Shown here piece after piece: positions 1 to 6,886 of a stretch of 21,141 nt of DNA; positions within the stretch are counted from its first letter, which is position 1, and every line of letters begins with the position of its first letter. This DNA is from a virus: IMG/VR virus record IMGVR_UViG_3300031566_000441, positions 1-21,141 of that record; one strand, given 5' to 3'. The translations under genes and the position numbers were made by a program. The notes beneath the pieces were generated by a model. It was given only the letters and a program-made list of their open reading frames with translations, was not told the origin of the DNA and searched no databases.

Positions 1-135
1 GTCACTGATGCGCCTGCGCATGATGCTGATGGCACAACCAACGATGTCATCATGGGCGTTGCCCTCGAGACCGGCATCGCAACACAACTTGTCGGTGTCA
101 TGTTGGCACTGGGCGGAAACCGCGGGAGCGCATGA
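1..135 (+). CDS. C-terminal fragment of a DUF2190-like capsid-associated protein
   Basis: The window opens inside a reading frame that gives 44 residues before TGA at 133-135; its start lies upstream. The fragment contains the segment IMGVALETG followed by a short hydrophobic strand and a final LALGG. That resembles the C-terminal beta strands of DUF2190-type small capsid or decoration proteins, which are commonly encoded next to the major capsid gene. The last four bases overlap the capsid start (ATGA), so the two are probably translationally coupled. The position directly before the capsid gene supports a decoration or capsid-stabilising role, but too little of the protein is visible for a firm family call. 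Confidence 0.5.
   Translation, partial: VTDAPAHDADGTTNDVIMGVALETGIATQLVGVMLALGGNRGSA
124..128 (+). promoter_or_regulatory. Shine-Dalgarno sequence of the major capsid gene
   Basis: GGGAG lies 3 nt before the ATG at 132 and 9 nt before a second in-frame ATG at 138. The spacing favours the second ATG, so the capsid protein may really begin MADEIIQ rather than MTMADEIIQ. Confidence 0.5.
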
Positions 136-1319
136 CAATGGCTGACGAAATCATCCAGCTCGAGAAGACCGAGTACGACTACCTCAAGCGCCTCGACGAG
201 GCAGCCAATGGCGGCGCGTTCGACATGGACGACGTCGTGGGCATGCAGAAGGCGGCTCGTGGCGGACCATCTCAGCGAGCCAAGAACTACGAGACCTTCA
301 TGGATGCCTACGACACCATGAAGAACAGCTCGAACCCCAAGGCTCAGCGAGCTTGGTCTGATGCCAACTCGCGAATCAAGGAGCTCCTGCCGGGAGATGT
401 CCACACGGACGCTTCGCTTTCGAACGTCTCGATCCAGTATGCCAACGAGGCCTACATCGGTGAGTCGCTCATGCCTGTGGTGACGGTCACCAAGGAGAGC
501 GACTTCTACTACGTGTACCCACGTGGCGAGCGTATGCAGTACCCGGACGACGCGTTCGGATCCCGCGGCAAGGCGCCAGAGATCACCGAGAGTCGCTCGA
601 CCGCGACGTACACCACTCGTCCGTACGGCTACAGCAACTTCCTTCCTCAGCGCACGCTGTCGAATCAAGATGCTCCGCTGGATGAGATGGTCGATCTCAT
701 GGAGAGCATCAACGAGGCCCTCGCGTATCGACGCGAGCTTCGCATCTCTGCCATCATGACGGACAACGCCAACTTCCCAGGCCAGACTGCAGCTATCGCT
801 GCTGGCGACCGATGGGACACAGCTGGTGGTGGCAACCCCATCAAGGACCTGCAGGATGCTCGCAAGAACATCTGGCGTGGCAAAGGCCCCAGCGACGTGT
901 GGCAGTACTCGTCCTTGGACGTGTTCAATGTGCTGTCGCGACATCAGGGCATCCTCGACCTCTTCAAGTACAACGGCAGTTCTCCTGGCCTCGCGACCCC
1001 GAGCATGATGTCGCGGTTCTTCGGAGTGAAGGGCTACCTGATCGGCGAGAGCCGTCAGAACACCGCCAAAGAGGGCCTCGCCGATGTGTACTCGCGCATG
1101 TGGGGAGATGTCCTCGGCATGGTGCGGGTGGCTCGTCGTCCGACCAAGCGCAATGCGAGCTTCGGCTACACGTTCCGCCACGGTCAAGCGCTCACGAGCG
1201 TGAAGTTCGAGGCTCAAGATGGGCACGGCGGCGGCTACACCGGGCAGGTGTCCGTGGCCGAGTCGCACAACATCGTGGCTTCGCCCACGGGTTACCTCCT
1301 GACCACGCCCATCGGTTGA
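132..1319 (+). CDS. Major capsid protein, HK97 fold
   Basis: This 395-residue protein should form the icosahedral head shell. From about residue 90 it shows the usual start of this capsid group: LSNVSIQYANEAYIGESLMP, then an extended loop with several Tyr and charged residues. A middle part has long helices (NEALAYRRELRISAIM) and the typical A-domain-like segment near LIGESRQNTAKEGL. The first 85-90 residues are helical, highly charged and lie before the fold, like a scaffolding (delta) domain. The start may be 132 or 138; the second has better Shine-Dalgarno spacing. The gene overlaps the upstream gene by ATGA and the next by TGATG. The fold assignment rests on sequence pattern and on position in front of the neck and tail genes. 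Confidence 0.88.
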   Translation: MTMADEIIQLEKTEYDYLKRLDEAANGGAFDMDDVVGMQKAARGGPSQRAKNYETFMDAYDTMKNSSNPKAQRAWSDANSRIKELLPGDVHTDASLSNVSIQYANEAYIGESLMPVVTVTKESDFYYVYPRGERMQYPDDAFGSRGKAPEITESRSTATYTTRPYGYSNFLPQRTLSNQDAPLDEMVDLMESINEALAYRRELRISAIMTDNANFPGQTAAIAAGDRWDTAGGGNPIKDLQDARKNIWRGKGPSDVWQYSSLDVFNVLSRHQGILDLFKYNGSSPGLATPSMMSRFFGVKGYLIGESRQNTAKEGLADVYSRMWGDVLGMVRVARRPTKRNASFGYTFRHGQALTSVKFEAQDGHGGGYTGQVSVAESHNIVASPTGYLLTTPIG

Positions 1320-1573
1320 TGAGCAACAACAAGCGCCGCTCCAAGACGTCCGTCCACACCTCGAGCACCAAGAGCTCGAGCGGTGGTCGGTACGTCAGGT
1401 GGCGCAACAACGGTCCCTCGTCGCTCAACGATGTCACTTTCGTTGACGACGAAGGGGCTGAGACCGTTGTTCGTGAGTGGACGCCTATGAAGACGGTTTC
1501 CCTTCATGAACAGTTCACTGATCAGGCTTCCGAAATCGGACAGCTCGAGCACATCGGGTACGCGCAGCCGTAA
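1319..1573 (+). CDS. Small basic Ser-rich protein, function unknown
   Basis: This 84-residue protein begins MSNNKRRSKTS. Its first about 25 residues are rich in Ser, Thr, Lys and Arg, and the rest is acidic and ordered-looking (VTFVDDEGAE, then W and H residues). It starts at ATG 1319 through a TGATG junction with the capsid gene and ends in TAA at 1571-1573. The open frame extends far upstream to 812, but that part lies antiphase inside the capsid gene and is a shadow. In Mu-like gene order this position holds a small head protein, so a minor head or connector role is plausible. I do not recognise a family. Confidence 0.7.
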   Translation: MSNNKRRSKTSVHTSSTKSSSGGRYVRWRNNGPSSLNDVTFVDDEGAETVVREWTPMKTVSLHEQFTDQASEIGQLEHIGYAQP

Positions 1574-2067
1574 TGGGACGCTACATCAGCCAGACGGATG
1601 TCGAGAACAGGATTTCCGCCGAGGTATCTGTTGAGCTGATGGATGACAACGTCGATGGCGAGGTAGACAAGCTCGTTATCGCTCGGTACATCTCCGACGC
1701 TGAGAGCATGGTTGAGTCATACTTCCGTAAGGTCTACAGCCTCACCACGATCCGTGCGATTGCTGACGCCGACAAACTCAACAGCACCACGAACCTACCA
1801 AACGAGATCAAGAGGCTCTGTCTCGATATCTGTGTTGGTAAGTTGTTCGACAGATTCCCTGAATACACACGAGCCAAGGGGCGAGTAATGGTTCAGGACG
1901 CTCGCGAAGAGCTACGAGAGTTCGCCCGTGGTCTTCGAAGACTCGATGACATCGACGCGATCGAGAATACCGCTCAGGTCACGGTGCAGGCGCGCAGTGG
2001 AGACACTGCCAACCCGACCCCGGCCGAACCGTTCTTTCTACGTCCTACGGACATGGGTGACTTCTGA
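1573..2067 (+). CDS. Mu gp36-like (DUF1320) neck / head-completion protein
   Basis: The 164-residue product begins MGRYISQTDVENRIS. It has the DUF1320 pattern: a short N-terminal helix, an acidic turn, the helix around ARYISDAESMVESYFRKVYSL, a second helix with IKRLCLDICVGKLFDRF, and a basic C-terminal helix ending in LREFARGLRRLDD. In Mu and relatives the family is encoded just after the capsid gene and takes part in the head-tail connector. Length is close to the family norm, with a Pro-rich tail of about 35 residues. The start overlaps the preceding TAA (TAATG). Confidence 0.8.
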   Translation: MGRYISQTDVENRISAEVSVELMDDNVDGEVDKLVIARYISDAESMVESYFRKVYSLTTIRAIADADKLNSTTNLPNEIKRLCLDICVGKLFDRFPEYTRAKGRVMVQDAREELREFARGLRRLDDIDAIENTAQVTVQARSGDTANPTPAEPFFLRPTDMGDF

Positions 2068-2336
2068 TGGCTACAAAAGGTGTACAGCGGCTGCACGGCC
2101 CTCCAGATGATTACCGAGATGCGTCCAACGTGACGCCAGACGACGCAACGGACTTGCTAGATGGCCCCTGCAGCGCCCTGATCGCTCAGGTCGCCGGCAA
2201 CGTGTCCGTCGACTTCGTTGGAGGGACTACCGCGGTAGTTCTTGGCATTGCAGCTGGCATCCCTCTCAAGGTTCACGCTATTCGAGTACGCTCAGCCAGC
2301 ACTACCGCGACGGGGATCGTCGCTCTCTACACCTGA
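2067..2336 (+). CDS. Spike-base-like head protein (RCAP_Rcc01079-type), compact paralogue
   Basis: This 89-residue beta protein contains TPDDATDL near residue 23, then strands with alternating hydrophobics and Gly, and ends in TTATGIVALYT. That pattern (TPxDxTDL, a beta core, TTATxIVALx at the end) matches the small spike-base proteins first described on the gene transfer agent head of Rhodobacter. They form bases for fibres on capsid vertices. The next gene is a paralogue: residues 1-53 align closely with its residues 1-53, and residues 55-89 with its C-terminus. Both neighbours are joined by TGATG overlaps. The family call is from remembered pattern, not a search. Confidence 0.65.
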   Translation: MATKGVQRLHGPPDDYRDASNVTPDDATDLLDGPCSALIAQVAGNVSVDFVGGTTAVVLGIAAGIPLKVHAIRVRSASTTATGIVALYT

Positions 2337-2854
2337 TGGCACCTCGAGGAGTACAACGTCTAAACGGAGCTCCGAATGGCTACCGTGATGGCTCGGCGGT
2401 AACGCCCAACGACGCTGCTGTGCTGCCTGACGGACCTTGCACGGCGCTAATTGCACAGGTCGCCGGGAATGCGGCGGTGACACCAGCTGGTGGTACTCCG
2501 GCCACATACGCGGCGAGCACGGGTGACGTCGTCTTCGCAGTACAAGCTGGCGACGACACGATCACGCGCGACGCTGGCGATTGGCTCGCAGACGGGTTCA
2601 GGGACGGGTCCATTGTTGAGTTTACCGATACGGTGAGCAACAACGATGTCTACATCATCGGCACGGTCACCGCGTTGATTATTACACTCGCCCCTGGTGA
2701 GGTGGTTGTCGGAGAAACCATTGCCGCAGCAACCATGAACGCCACAGGACACCCAGTGATTGGACTCAATGCTGGCGAAGCCGTTCGGCTCCACACGCTC
2801 AAGGTTTGGGCCACTGGAACAACTGCGACAGGGATCGTCGCCCTGTATAGCTGA
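2336..2854 (+). CDS. Spike-base-like paralogue with an inserted beta domain
   Basis: This 172-residue protein repeats the architecture of its 89-residue neighbour: TPNDAAVLPDGPCTALIAQV at the start and TTATGIVALYS at the end. About 84 residues are inserted between the two halves (roughly residues 55-138). The insert has its own beta-strand pattern with TITRD at 75-79, a W at 83, and VSNNDVYII at 100-108. The same domain occurs in the tail sheath. The parsimonious reading is gene duplication followed by insertion of a mobile surface domain between strands of the spike base. It is probably a second head-surface protein, perhaps a different vertex decoration. Confidence 0.65.
   Translation: MAPRGVQRLNGAPNGYRDGSAVTPNDAAVLPDGPCTALIAQVAGNAAVTPAGGTPATYAASTGDVVFAVQAGDDTITRDAGDWLADGFRDGSIVEFTDTVSNNDVYIIGTVTALIITLAPGEVVVGETIAAATMNATGHPVIGLNAGEAVRLHTLKVWATGTTATGIVALYS
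2549..2749 (+). other. Mobile beta domain, copy 1 (in spike-base paralogue)
   Basis: Residues 72-138 of the 172-residue protein. Hand alignment without gaps to residues 266-332 of the sheath gives about 32 identities in 67 positions, including TITRD, W, DG, VSN, VY, ALxITL, P, E, ET and AAAT. The spacing between TITRD and VSN is the same in both (21 residues). The domain is absent from the compact 89-residue paralogue. Confidence 0.75.
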
Positions 2855-3651
2855 TGCCCACTACTGACGGGCTCGTCGGCGGGACCCAGATCCCAGTACC
2901 AGCAGGAGAAGAGAAGGAGAAGCTCACAGACCCACTGGTCGAAGCTCTCCTCTCGCTCTCTGCTTTCTACATCAAAGACTCACTGGACGCGAAACTACAG
3001 AATCTTACGGGCACGTCATCTGATGCTTGCCCCAACGATTCAAAGCACCGTCATACCTTCGATCCTCTTGAGCCTAGGGGTGTTGAGGTAAAGCTCCTTC
3101 TGCCATCACTGTTCGTGTTCTGGAACACGGTGTCGACATGGCAAGAGCAAACACAGTTCTACGCGATACGCACACGCTTCATCGAGATGATGTACGTGTT
3201 CAACGAGCTCCCCAGCTACTCAGAGATGGAGCGTCGCTCAGGTCTGTTCAACGCTGTTGACACTGCGATGTTCAAGATGGGCGTGCATCAGGTACGCCGA
3301 GACTTCGCCATCGACTCAAGCCCGCTAGGGACGTGGATCAACACAAGCCTTACTCCAGGTAGCCCCAACTTCGTCAGTTGGGAGTGGATGGGTGGGTACC
3401 CTGGTCGCTTTGGTATCGACGAAGGGCCTCGAGCCGAGCGTCGCTTCGCCAAGAAGAGTGGCCGCGACTTCCCTGCTCTCAAGGGCCGCTGGAAAGCGGA
3501 AGAGCGCGTTGCCCTGCAAACACTTTTGGATCCTGAAGACCTCACCATGGACATCCCATTCGACATCTACGCCAACGACGGTGAGGGTTGTGAGACCGTC
3601 CTCGTTCGAGAGGGGCTTCTAACGAAGCCAGATGGGACAGGTGAGCTCTAA
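2854..3651 (+). CDS. Unassigned connector-region structural protein
   Basis: The 265-residue product has a charged N-terminus (EEKEKLTDPLVEALLSL). A central part is rich in aromatics (SLFVFWNT, FYAIRTRFIEMMYVF). The later part carries WEWMGGYPGRFG followed by a basic stretch near residues 204-220. It is joined to both neighbours by 1-nt overlaps, so it belongs to the operon. In Mu order this interval would hold the gp37/gp38 tail-completion functions. The mix of strands and a helix with aromatic residues would fit a neck or tail-terminator protein, but no diagnostic motif is visible. I cannot assign a family. Confidence 0.6.
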   Translation: MPTTDGLVGGTQIPVPAGEEKEKLTDPLVEALLSLSAFYIKDSLDAKLQNLTGTSSDACPNDSKHRHTFDPLEPRGVEVKLLLPSLFVFWNTVSTWQEQTQFYAIRTRFIEMMYVFNELPSYSEMERRSGLFNAVDTAMFKMGVHQVRRDFAIDSSPLGTWINTSLTPGSPNFVSWEWMGGYPGRFGIDEGPRAERRFAKKSGRDFPALKGRWKAEERVALQTLLDPEDLTMDIPFDIYANDGEGCETVLVREGLLTKPDGTGEL

Positions 3652-4166
3652 TGGCCTTGCCACCTAGGGCAGCCACGGTGAAGACGACGGCCGCTAAGAT
3701 GGCCACTCAGAAGGGTAATACGTCCCCTGAATACAACATGCCGCTTGATAAGGGCGGTGCCATCTTCGAGTGGATCCCTAGCGGCACAGATGCCGTTGAC
3801 TCTGAGACAGTGTTCGGGAACCAGGGCGGCGTGCCTGGAACATGGCGCCGCGTCCGTGAGGACACCAAGGGCGCCAACCTCGCTGATGCCAATGCGACCA
3901 TTCAGGTTGGTGGCAAAGCGTGGAGGGTTCTTCCTGTCTCTACCCTTACTGACAATCGTGTTTTGACACTCGGCACAACCAACGCACGCGCTGGGGACCA
4001 GTTAACCATCACGCGCCTCGACGTTGAGGCATTCACGTATCAAATCGACAACGGCGGCGCTGGCGTCGGCACTCTCGTTACTTTCGCAGTGAGCGTTCGC
4101 TCATTCGCAGACCTTCAATTCGACGGTACCAACTGGCTCCTCAAGCGAGCCTCCCAGATGCCGTAA
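3651..4166 (+). CDS. Fibre- or spike-like beta-rich structural protein
   Basis: This 171-residue protein has a basic, Ala/Thr-rich N-terminus and a short aromatic region (FEWIP, TWRRV). Its C-terminal beta domain from about residue 85 has the layout often seen on phage fibres and surface spikes: RVLPVSTLTDNRVLTLGTTN, then AGDQLTITR, YQIDNGG, and a final FDGTNWLL. Because two spike-base-like proteins lie just upstream, it may be the fibre part that sits on one of those bases; that pairing is inference. It starts at a TAATG junction and is followed by a 9-nt gap holding a strong ribosome-binding site. Confidence 0.55.
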   Translation: MALPPRAATVKTTAAKMATQKGNTSPEYNMPLDKGGAIFEWIPSGTDAVDSETVFGNQGGVPGTWRRVREDTKGANLADANATIQVGGKAWRVLPVSTLTDNRVLTLGTTNARAGDQLTITRLDVEAFTYQIDNGGAGVGTLVTFAVSVRSFADLQFDGTNWLLKRASQMP

Positions 4167-4170
4167 GGAG
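4164..4170 (+). promoter_or_regulatory. Strong Shine-Dalgarno sequence for the gene at 4176
   Basis: TAAGGAG overlaps the stop codon of the preceding gene and lies 5 nt before ATG 4176. It is the best match to the 16S 3' end among the gene junctions I examined, and suggests independent, strong initiation where most neighbouring genes rely on coupling. Confidence 0.75.
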
Positions 4171-4175
4171 ACTCG

Positions 4176-4616
4176 ATGAAGAAGTTTTTGGTCTTGATGG
4201 GCCACAAGGGCCTCCTGTGCGGAGACCCGCGGAACCCAACCAGGTATCTGGCGCAGCGCAAGCTGAGCTGGGCAGACGGCGAGATGCCCAAGCAGATGCA
4301 TGAGCGCTACGAGCCGATCGTGCGGGCATACCCGTACCATCGTGAGCTCTTGCGCCTCGACGCCAAGAACAACCTGACGAGCTTCGGGATGGTTGAAGCT
4401 GATAGCGCTGAAGAGGCTATCGCCAAGTTGCCTGAGGCCAAGAGGGCCTTCGACCTGTTGGCCGTCGCGTCCAAGGCAAAGGCTGATGCTGCTGCCAAAG
4501 CAAAAACTGTGGTCGAGCCTGCGCCAGCCGCGCCGTCTGTCCCACTCCCCAAGCCACCCGCTCCTCCCAGTAGGGGCAGTAGCAAGAAGACCTCAAGCGA
4601 GGGTGACGACCGATGA
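4176..4616 (+). CDS. Small protein with Ala-rich helix and Pro-rich tail, function unknown
   Basis: This 146-residue protein has a compact basic N-terminal part (MKKFLVLMGHKGLL, then RYLAQRKLSW). A helical middle contains SAEEAIAKLPEAKRAFDLLA. After about residue 98 it becomes low-complexity: Ala/Lys repeats, then a proline-rich run and a Ser/Lys/acidic end. It has its own strong ribosome-binding site and overlaps the sheath start by ATGA. The location just before the sheath corresponds to Mu gp37/gp38, but I see no sequence motif that proves equivalence. The disordered tail could be a docking segment for assembly. Confidence 0.65.
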   Translation: MKKFLVLMGHKGLLCGDPRNPTRYLAQRKLSWADGEMPKQMHERYEPIVRAYPYHRELLRLDAKNNLTSFGMVEADSAEEAIAKLPEAKRAFDLLAVASKAKADAAAKAKTVVEPAPAAPSVPLPKPPAPPSRGSSKKTSSEGDDR

Positions 4617-6469
4617 CTCTACCTGGAATCGATCCACTGGATCCAACGCCGCGCACGGCTCGAAACCTGATCTTCGGGGCTAGTCCTGGTGGTTCAGGCA
4701 CCGCTCGAGACGTGTTGCTGTACGGCAACAAAACTGCTGCAGGCACGGCCACGGTAGACGTGATCGGAGACGTCATCGCAAGTGATGCTGATGCGAGTAA
4801 CCGGTTCGGCCCGCGCAGCGAGCTCTACCGCATGTATCGCTCCTACGTGGCCATCGACAAGTCGGCCAGCATCTATGCCGTCGCGATTCCTGAATCAGCA
4901 GGGACTGCAGCAAGTTGCATCCTGCGAGTGAATGGAACCTCGGACGCGACCACAGAGGGCACTGTCACGATCCTGGGTGAGAACATCACCTTCACAATGG
5001 TCAGTGGAGACACGGACCAGGAGACGGCCGAGTCTATCCGTGACGCCATCAACAACTACGACGAAGGTCGTCTGCCCCTGTCTGCTGCGTCAGCACAGAA
5101 CGGCAGCGATTGGGATGTCACGCTTACCGCGGCCAACAAGGGGCCTCGGGGTGACTTCGTCATCGGGAATACGGCCAAGCGTGGTGTTCGCATCAGTCTC
5201 AAAACGAGCACTGGGACGAACGCTCAGACCATCGTCAAGAAGACCTTCATCGCTGGTGCTACCGGTGATGATGCGACGAATGCGATTCTGGCGGCCAGCC
5301 AGGACGAGAAGTACTACCACATCGCACCGTTCCACACGGACAACGGCGCTGGTGCATCCGCAACGTACGCGGACGCAGCTGGCACCAGCATCATCTTCGC
5401 GGATGTCGACCCGGACACGATCACTCGTGATAGCTCGAGTTGGATTACCGACGGCTACGTCGCTGGTATGTCGATCTCCATCAACAACTCGGTGAGCAAC
5501 GATGGTGTCTACCTCATCAACTCGGTGAGCGCGCTTGTCATCACTCTCGATCCGAACGAGAAGCTGACTGCTGAAACGCTGGCAGCTGCCACGCTTACCT
5601 CGACAGGTAAGTTCGGGCTCGGGGCTACCACTGCGGTCTCCCCGTCTGACAATCAGATGGGAGAGCTCGTCGACATGATCAAAACGCAGGCAATGCCTGT
5701 GAACGGGAAGTCGCAGATTGCGATCTTCGGTCAGGTAGGCACCAACTCGCAGGCAATTGCCGTCCCCACGGACAGCGACGTCAACAGCGTTCGAGGGTTC
5801 TACTACTGGGAAGAGAACAGTGATTGGACACCTGGGATGCTTGCCGCATATCACGGCGCTATTCACCGTTCTGGTCAGATCGCTCATCCGAGCAAGAACC
5901 TCGCAGGATACACGTCGACAGACAACACGTCGTACGCTGTTCCAGCCCCGTTCGACGTCAACGACCGGCCTACCGATACCGAGATCAAGGTGGCGCTCAA
6001 CAATGGTGTGAGCCCCATCAAGACAAGCGCCAATGGGCGCACGTCCTTGGTCCGACAGGTCACCTCCCGAAGCGAGAGTCCTACTGGAGACAAGGACTAC
6101 CGCGCTCGATCCGCACATATCACTTCGGCGGTCGACTTTTTTTGGAGCGTCGTCGAAACTCGCTGGGAAGCTCAGAAGCAGGAATTCGTGGCAGGTGATC
6201 CTGCTGAGGGCGAGCTCCCCACGCTCAACACCACCATCCCACGCTCCGTGGCTGCCATGGTGAAGAAGGTCATCGACGACCTGTCTGGTAGCAAACCGCT
6301 GGGCATCTACAACGGGCCAATCCTCGCTCCGGACATGAGGCAGAAGATGAAGGACAGCGTGATCGCAACGAAGATCCCAGCGGGCATCAATGTCTCGTCT
6401 GAGGTTATCGCCGTCCAGCATCTCTACAAATTCGAGGGCGAGTTCCTCGAGACGGGGGAGGCATACTAA
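4613..6469 (+). CDS. Tail sheath protein, Mu gpL-like, with an inserted beta domain
   Basis: This 618-residue protein should form the contractile outer sheath around the tube. The N-terminus (FGASPGGSGTARDVLLYG) and the segment after residue 100 (small beta domain ending in KGPRGDF) follow the gpL pattern. The C-terminal about 130 residues carry the conserved sheath region: a helix with FFWSVVETRWEAQKQEF, a helix around AAMVKKVIDDLSG, and final strands ending in KFEGEFLETGEAY. Residues about 266-332 are an extra beta domain shared with the spike-base paralogue. GAGGG at 4599-4603 gives a plausible ribosome-binding site. The start overlaps the upstream stop by ATGA, and the tube gene follows after one base. 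Confidence 0.88.
   Translation: MTLPGIDPLDPTPRTARNLIFGASPGGSGTARDVLLYGNKTAAGTATVDVIGDVIASDADASNRFGPRSELYRMYRSYVAIDKSASIYAVAIPESAGTAASCILRVNGTSDATTEGTVTILGENITFTMVSGDTDQETAESIRDAINNYDEGRLPLSAASAQNGSDWDVTLTAANKGPRGDFVIGNTAKRGVRISLKTSTGTNAQTIVKKTFIAGATGDDATNAILAASQDEKYYHIAPFHTDNGAGASATYADAAGTSIIFADVDPDTITRDSSSWITDGYVAGMSISINNSVSNDGVYLINSVSALVITLDPNEKLTAETLAAATLTSTGKFGLGATTAVSPSDNQMGELVDMIKTQAMPVNGKSQIAIFGQVGTNSQAIAVPTDSDVNSVRGFYYWEENSDWTPGMLAAYHGAIHRSGQIAHPSKNLAGYTSTDNTSYAVPAPFDVNDRPTDTEIKVALNNGVSPIKTSANGRTSLVRQVTSRSESPTGDKDYRARSAHITSAVDFFWSVVETRWEAQKQEFVAGDPAEGELPTLNTTIPRSVAAMVKKVIDDLSGSKPLGIYNGPILAPDMRQKMKDSVIATKIPAGINVSSEVIAVQHLYKFEGEFLETGEAY
5408..5608 (+). other. Mobile beta domain, copy 2 (in tail sheath)
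   Basis: Sheath residues 266-332 contain TITRD at 269-273, W277, VSNDGVYLI from 294 and ALVITL. They match copy 1 in the spike-base paralogue at about 32 of 67 positions by eye. In the folded sheath, such an insertion would most likely project from the outer surface. Confidence 0.75.
6454..6461 (+). promoter_or_regulatory. Shine-Dalgarno sequence of the tail tube gene
   Basis: GGGGGAGG lies inside the last codons of the sheath gene, with the nearest bases about 9-10 nt before ATG 6471. It decides that start over any earlier in-frame codon, since the frame is open upstream to about 6390 inside the sheath gene. Confidence 0.65.
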
Positions 6470-6470
6470 A

Positions 6471-6842
6471 ATGGCCCTCTACAGCCAAATCTTCCTCTAC
6501 TTCAACGGGCAGTTGCTCGCGGAGAACACCACGGTCGAGACAGCGCTCGAGGCCGACATCCAGGACGTTTTCACGATCGTTCGCAACTGGGCAGGTATCA
6601 CGCCGGCCCCTATCGTGCGCACGGTCACGGCGACGAACGTCGTCCCCTTGCCAGGCGTCGAGCTCGACTACGAGCAGAAGATGCTGGACTTCGAAGAGGT
6701 CGAGCAGCAACTGCAAGAGGGCGGCTCTGGTAAGACCTGTGTCACCGACGGCTACATCGTGAACGTGCCGCGTAGCGCTGGCGTGGGGCAGACAACCACA
6801 ATCAACTACACTTTCCGAGGAACGCCATCCAAGTTCGAATGA
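6471..6842 (+). CDS. Tail tube protein, Mu gpM-like
   Basis: The 123-residue product sits directly after the sheath and before the chaperones, the fixed position of the tube gene in contractile phages. It begins MALYSQIFLYFNGQLLAE and continues with alternating strands and an acidic helix (YEQKMLDFEEVEQQLQEG). It ends in strands with a Thr-rich segment (GQTTTINYTFRG), consistent with the gpM/tube beta-barrel that stacks as hexameric rings. Length is close to Mu gpM. It stops at TGA 6840-6842. The next gene is in the same frame, six codons later, and a stem-loop begins at 6850; see the regulatory entry there. Confidence 0.82.
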   Translation: MALYSQIFLYFNGQLLAENTTVETALEADIQDVFTIVRNWAGITPAPIVRTVTATNVVPLPGVELDYEQKMLDFEEVEQQLQEGGSGKTCVTDGYIVNVPRSAGVGQTTTINYTFRGTPSKFE

Positions 6843-6886
6843 CGTGGTAAAGTCGGTGCGTTGAGCACCAACAACGACACCGACTT
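6840..6886 (+). promoter_or_regulatory. UGA codon followed by a 14-bp stem-loop covering the next gene's TTG start
   Basis: The 5' arm (6850-6863) and 3' arm (6872-6886) pair over 14 base pairs with one bulged A at 6877 and an 8-nt loop (AGCACCAA, 6864-6871). The TTG start of the next gene (6861-6863) is paired at the top of the stem. The stem begins 7 nt after the tube TGA (6840-6842), whose next base is C, and both genes share one frame. No U-tract follows, so it is not an ordinary intrinsic terminator. Possible roles are translational repression of the downstream start, stimulated UGA readthrough, or protection of the tube mRNA end. The pairing is directly visible; the role is inference. 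Confidence 0.7.

Noticed and set aside
812-1318. In-frame upstream extension of the small gene at 1319
   Set aside because: It would run antiphase through the capsid gene, giving a His/Arg/Gln-rich nonsense-like protein. The ATG at the TGATG junction is a far better start.
5090-6421. Long open frame on the minus strand (443 codons) opposite the sheath gene
   Set aside because: It lies entirely antisense to the well-supported sheath gene, runs against the direction of every other gene, and its product is Arg/Val/Asp-rich without domain pattern, as expected from the codon composition opposite a real gene.
6850-6886. Reading the hairpin as an intrinsic transcription terminator
   Set aside because: No run of T follows the 3' arm (it continues CTCCAAG), and essential tail genes lie downstream without a visible promoter.
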